Assembly (NCBI GenBank): GCA_964428215.1
Contig: CAYRXO010000075.1
Location: 1 to 15,726 of the forward strand
From: Accumulibacter sp964428215
GTDB taxonomy: Bacteria > Pseudomonadota > Gammaproteobacteria > Burkholderiales > Rhodocyclaceae
Direction of reading: 5' to 3'
DNA: 15,726 bases
This document shows positions 13,508-15,726 of the stretch, one piece after another; within the stretch, counting starts at the first letter, position 1, and the number at the start of each line of letters is the position of its first letter. Under the pieces are notes generated by a model that saw only the letters and a list, made by a program, of their open reading frames with translations, was not told the origin of the DNA and did not search any database. The position numbers were made by a program, and so were the translations under genes.

Positions 13508-13528
13508 CCGGCAGTGCCTTGTTGCCGG
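13508..13528 (+). other. Hairpin in the rpsG-fusA spacer
   Basis: CCGGCA (13508-13513) pairs with TGCCGG (13523-13528) around a 9-nt loop, extendable by one G-T pair. The downstream sequence is only moderately T-rich (GTTCTTTATT), so it is not a convincing terminator inside this operon. It ends 18 nt before the fusA ribosome site at 13547 and may only be a spacer structure. Confidence 0.35.
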
Positions 13529-13559
13529 GAATCGTTCTTTATTAGCGAAGGTTTATACT

Positions 13560-15653
13560 GTGGCACGCAAAACTCCCATTGAGCGTTACCGAAACATCGG
13601 TATCAGTGCTCACATCGACGCCGGCAAAACAACGGCGACCGAGCGCATCCTGTTCTACACCGGCATCAACCACAAGATCGGTGAAGTTCACGACGGCGCC
13701 GCCACGATGGACTGGATGGCGCAGGAGCAGGAGCGCGGCATCACCATCACCTCGGCGGCGACCACCTGCTTCTGGAAAGGCATGCAGCTCGATCGACCCG
13801 AGCATCGGATCAACATCATCGATACGCCGGGACACGTCGATTTCACCATCGAGGTCGAGCGTTCGATGCGCGTGCTTGACGGCGCTTGCATGATCTATTG
13901 CGCGGTCGGCGGCGTGCAGCCGCAGTCTGAAACCGTCTGGCGTCAGGCGACCAAGTACAAAGTGCCGCGCCTCGCTTTTGTCAATAAGATGGACCGTCAG
14001 GGCGCCGACTTTTTCAAGGTCGTCGACCAGATGCGTGCGCGTCTGAAAGCCAATCCGGTGCCGATCGTCATTCCGATCGGCAAGGAAGATTACTTCGAGG
14101 GTGTCGTCGATCTGATCAAGATGAAGGCCATCTATTGGGATGATGCCTCGCTTGGCATGAAATTCGACTACCGTGACATTCCCGATTCGTTGCGCGCGGA
14201 AGCCGAAGAATGGCGCAGCAAGATGGTCGAAGCGGCGGCCGAATCCTCGGAAGAGTTGATGGATCGCTATCTCGAGAGCGGCGATCTCGACGAGGCGGAT
14301 ATCATCAAGGGTTTGCGCCAGCGGACCATCGCCTGCGAGATCCAGCCGGCACTGTGTGGTACCGCGTTCAAGAACAAGGGCGTGCAGCGCATGCTCGACG
14401 CGGTGATTGATCTGCTGCCGTCACCGGTCGATATTCCTCCGGTGACCGGCGAAAAGGAAAACGGCGAGCCGGATACGCGCGAAGCTTCCGATTCCGCCAA
14501 ATTCTCGGCTCTGGCCTTCAAGCTGATGACCGACCCCTATGTCGGGCAGCTGACCTTTATCCGTGTTTATTCCGGCGTTCTGAAGACCGGCGATACGATT
14601 TTCAATCCGATCAAAGGTCGGCGTGAACGAATCGGTCGGGTTTTGCAGATGCACGCCAACAACCGCGAGGAAATCAAGGAAGTGCTCGCCGGTGATATCG
14701 CGGCGTGCGTCGGGCTCAAGGAAGTGACCACCGGCGAAACGCTCTGCGATCCGGGCGCGGTGATTACGCTCGAACGGATGGTCTTCCCGGAGCCGGTGAT
14801 TCACGTCGCCGTCGAGCCGAAGACCAAACCAGACCAGGAAAAGATGAGCATTGCTCTCGGGCGTCTGGCGCAGGAAGACCCGTCGTTCCGCGTGCGCACC
14901 GATGAAGAGTCGGGGCAGACGATCATTTCCGGCATGGGCGAATTGCACCTCGAAATCATCGTCGACCGGCTGAAACGCGAATTCGGCATCGATGCCAACG
15001 TTGGTGCGCCGCAAGTCGCGTATCGCGAATGCATCAAGAAGTCGGTCGAGCAGGAAGGCAAATTCGTCAAGCAGTCGGGTGGTCGTGGTCAGTATGGTCA
15101 TGTCTGGCTGAAAATCGAGCCGAACGAAGCGGGCAAAGGCTACGAGTTTGTCGACGCCATCAAAGGTGGTACCGTGCCGCGCGAATACATTCCGGCCGTC
15201 GACAAGGGGCTGCAGGATGCGATCACCAGTGGCGTGCTGGCCGGCTTCCCGGTGGTCGATGTCAAATTCACTCTGTTCGAAGGTTCGTACCACGACGTCG
15301 ACTCGAACGAAAACGCCTTCCGTATGGCGGCGGCCATCGCTTTCAAGGAAGGGATGAAGCGCGCGACGCCGACTCTGCTTGAGCCGATGATGTCGGTCGA
15401 AGTCGAAACGCCGGAAGACTATATGGGCAACGTGATGGGTGACCTGTCAAGCCGTCGCGGCATGGTGCAAGGCATGGAGGATTTGCCCGGCAATCAGAAA
15501 GCGATCAAGGCCGAGGTGCCGTTGGCAGAGATGTTCGGTTATTCGACGACGCTACGTTCCCTGAGTCAGGGGCGCGCAACGTATTCGATGGAATTCAAGC
15601 ATTACGCCGAAGCGCCGAAGAACGTCGCCGAAGCAGTTATCAACAAAAAGTGA
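13560..15653 (+). CDS. fusA: Elongation factor G
   Basis: EF-G (697 residues, E. coli 704) is the GTPase that drives translocation and, with RRF, ribosome recycling. The G domain is complete: G1 AHIDAGKTT at residues 17-25, switch I/G2 around RGITIT at 59-64, G3 DTPGH at 88-92 with the catalytic histidine H92, and G4 NKMD at 142-145. Domain II follows the KFSALAFKLMTDPYVG strand. Domain III contains SGMGELHLEIIVDRLKREF. Domain IV contains the GGRGQYGHVWL loop, and domain V ends near LSQGRATYSMEFKHYAEAP. The start is GTG at 13560 with GAAGG at 13547-13551. An accurate MARKTPIERYRNIGI start supports it. tuf follows after 19 nt. Confidence 0.98.
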   Translation: MARKTPIERYRNIGISAHIDAGKTTATERILFYTGINHKIGEVHDGAATMDWMAQEQERGITITSAATTCFWKGMQLDRPEHRINIIDTPGHVDFTIEVERSMRVLDGACMIYCAVGGVQPQSETVWRQATKYKVPRLAFVNKMDRQGADFFKVVDQMRARLKANPVPIVIPIGKEDYFEGVVDLIKMKAIYWDDASLGMKFDYRDIPDSLRAEAEEWRSKMVEAAAESSEELMDRYLESGDLDEADIIKGLRQRTIACEIQPALCGTAFKNKGVQRMLDAVIDLLPSPVDIPPVTGEKENGEPDTREASDSAKFSALAFKLMTDPYVGQLTFIRVYSGVLKTGDTIFNPIKGRRERIGRVLQMHANNREEIKEVLAGDIAACVGLKEVTTGETLCDPGAVITLERMVFPEPVIHVAVEPKTKPDQEKMSIALGRLAQEDPSFRVRTDEESGQTIISGMGELHLEIIVDRLKREFGIDANVGAPQVAYRECIKKSVEQEGKFVKQSGGRGQYGHVWLKIEPNEAGKGYEFVDAIKGGTVPREYIPAVDKGLQDAITSGVLAGFPVVDVKFTLFEGSYHDVDSNENAFRMAAAIAFKEGMKRATPTLLEPMMSVEVETPEDYMGNVMGDLSSRRGMVQGMEDLPGNQKAIKAEVPLAEMFGYSTTLRSLSQGRATYSMEFKHYAEAPKNVAEAVINKK

Positions 15654-15672
15654 TCGTGAGGATAGAGTACTA

Positions 15673-15726
15673 ATGGCCAAGGGAAAATTTGAACGCAACA
15701 AGCCGCACGTGAACGTTGGGACGATT
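15673..15726 (+). CDS. tuf: Elongation factor Tu, N-terminal end (partial, cut by window end)
   Basis: Eighteen codons are visible from the ATG at 15673 and translate to MAKGKFERNKPHVNVGTI, the standard proteobacterial EF-Tu start just before the GHVDHGKTT P-loop, which would lie outside the window. GAGGA at 15658-15662 is the ribosome site, with 10-nt spacing. The gene lies 19 nt after fusA, so it is the str-operon copy (tufA position). The window's first bases hold the end of another tuf copy. Confidence 0.95.
   Translation, partial: MAKGKFERNKPHVNVGTI

Noticed and set aside
13508..13545. Intrinsic terminator between rpsG and fusA
   Set aside because: The stem is short and followed by an interrupted T-rich stretch, and rpsG and fusA are expected to be co-transcribed.

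Overview
The window is a core information-processing cluster, read entirely on the + strand: (tuf 3' end) - tRNA-Trp - secE - nusG - rplK - rplA - rplJ - rplL - rpoB - rpoC - rpsL - rpsG - fusA - (tuf 5' end). GC content is fairly high, and strong third-position GC bias leaves many long but meaningless antisense reading frames. The gene order, the short SecE, tRNA-Trp just before secE and the RpoB/EF-G wording all suggest a betaproteobacterium, perhaps near Rhodocyclales or Nitrosomonadales. The order-level placement is inference from memory of these families.

Layout. Positions 1-53 are the last codons of one EF-Tu gene. A 7-bp hairpin and tRNA-Trp(CCA) follow. secE and nusG come next and overlap by ATGA. 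A structured 135-nt spacer leads into rplK-rplA. A 280-nt spacer carries a recognisable L10 leader before rplJ-rplL. A strong hairpin plus a short U-run (the classical rplL-rpoB attenuator position) and two further hairpins fill the 258-nt rpoB leader. rpoB and rpoC make up half the window. A good sigma-70-type promoter overlaps the rpoC stop codon. It lies upstream of a strong intrinsic terminator in the rpsL leader, and the leader can fold in mutually exclusive ways. rpsL, rpsG, fusA and the start of a second tuf complete the str operon.

How the genes work together. The products are translation factors (EF-Tu, EF-G), the ribosomal stalk and GTPase centre (L11, L1, L10, L7/L12), decoding-site and head proteins of the small subunit (S12, S7), the catalytic core of RNA polymerase (beta, beta'), the elongation factor NusG that couples the two machines, and the SecE translocon subunit. 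The non-coding spacers hold the likely control points: L1, L10-L7/L12 and S7 autogenous sites, the rpoB attenuator and a possible rpsL attenuator.

I found no mobile element, CRISPR array, phage gene, defence system or other accessory gene. The window is essentially ordinary. The two most interesting points are the attenuator-like architecture before rpsL and an extra block of about 71 residues in RpoB relative to E. coli beta, just before the rifampicin region.
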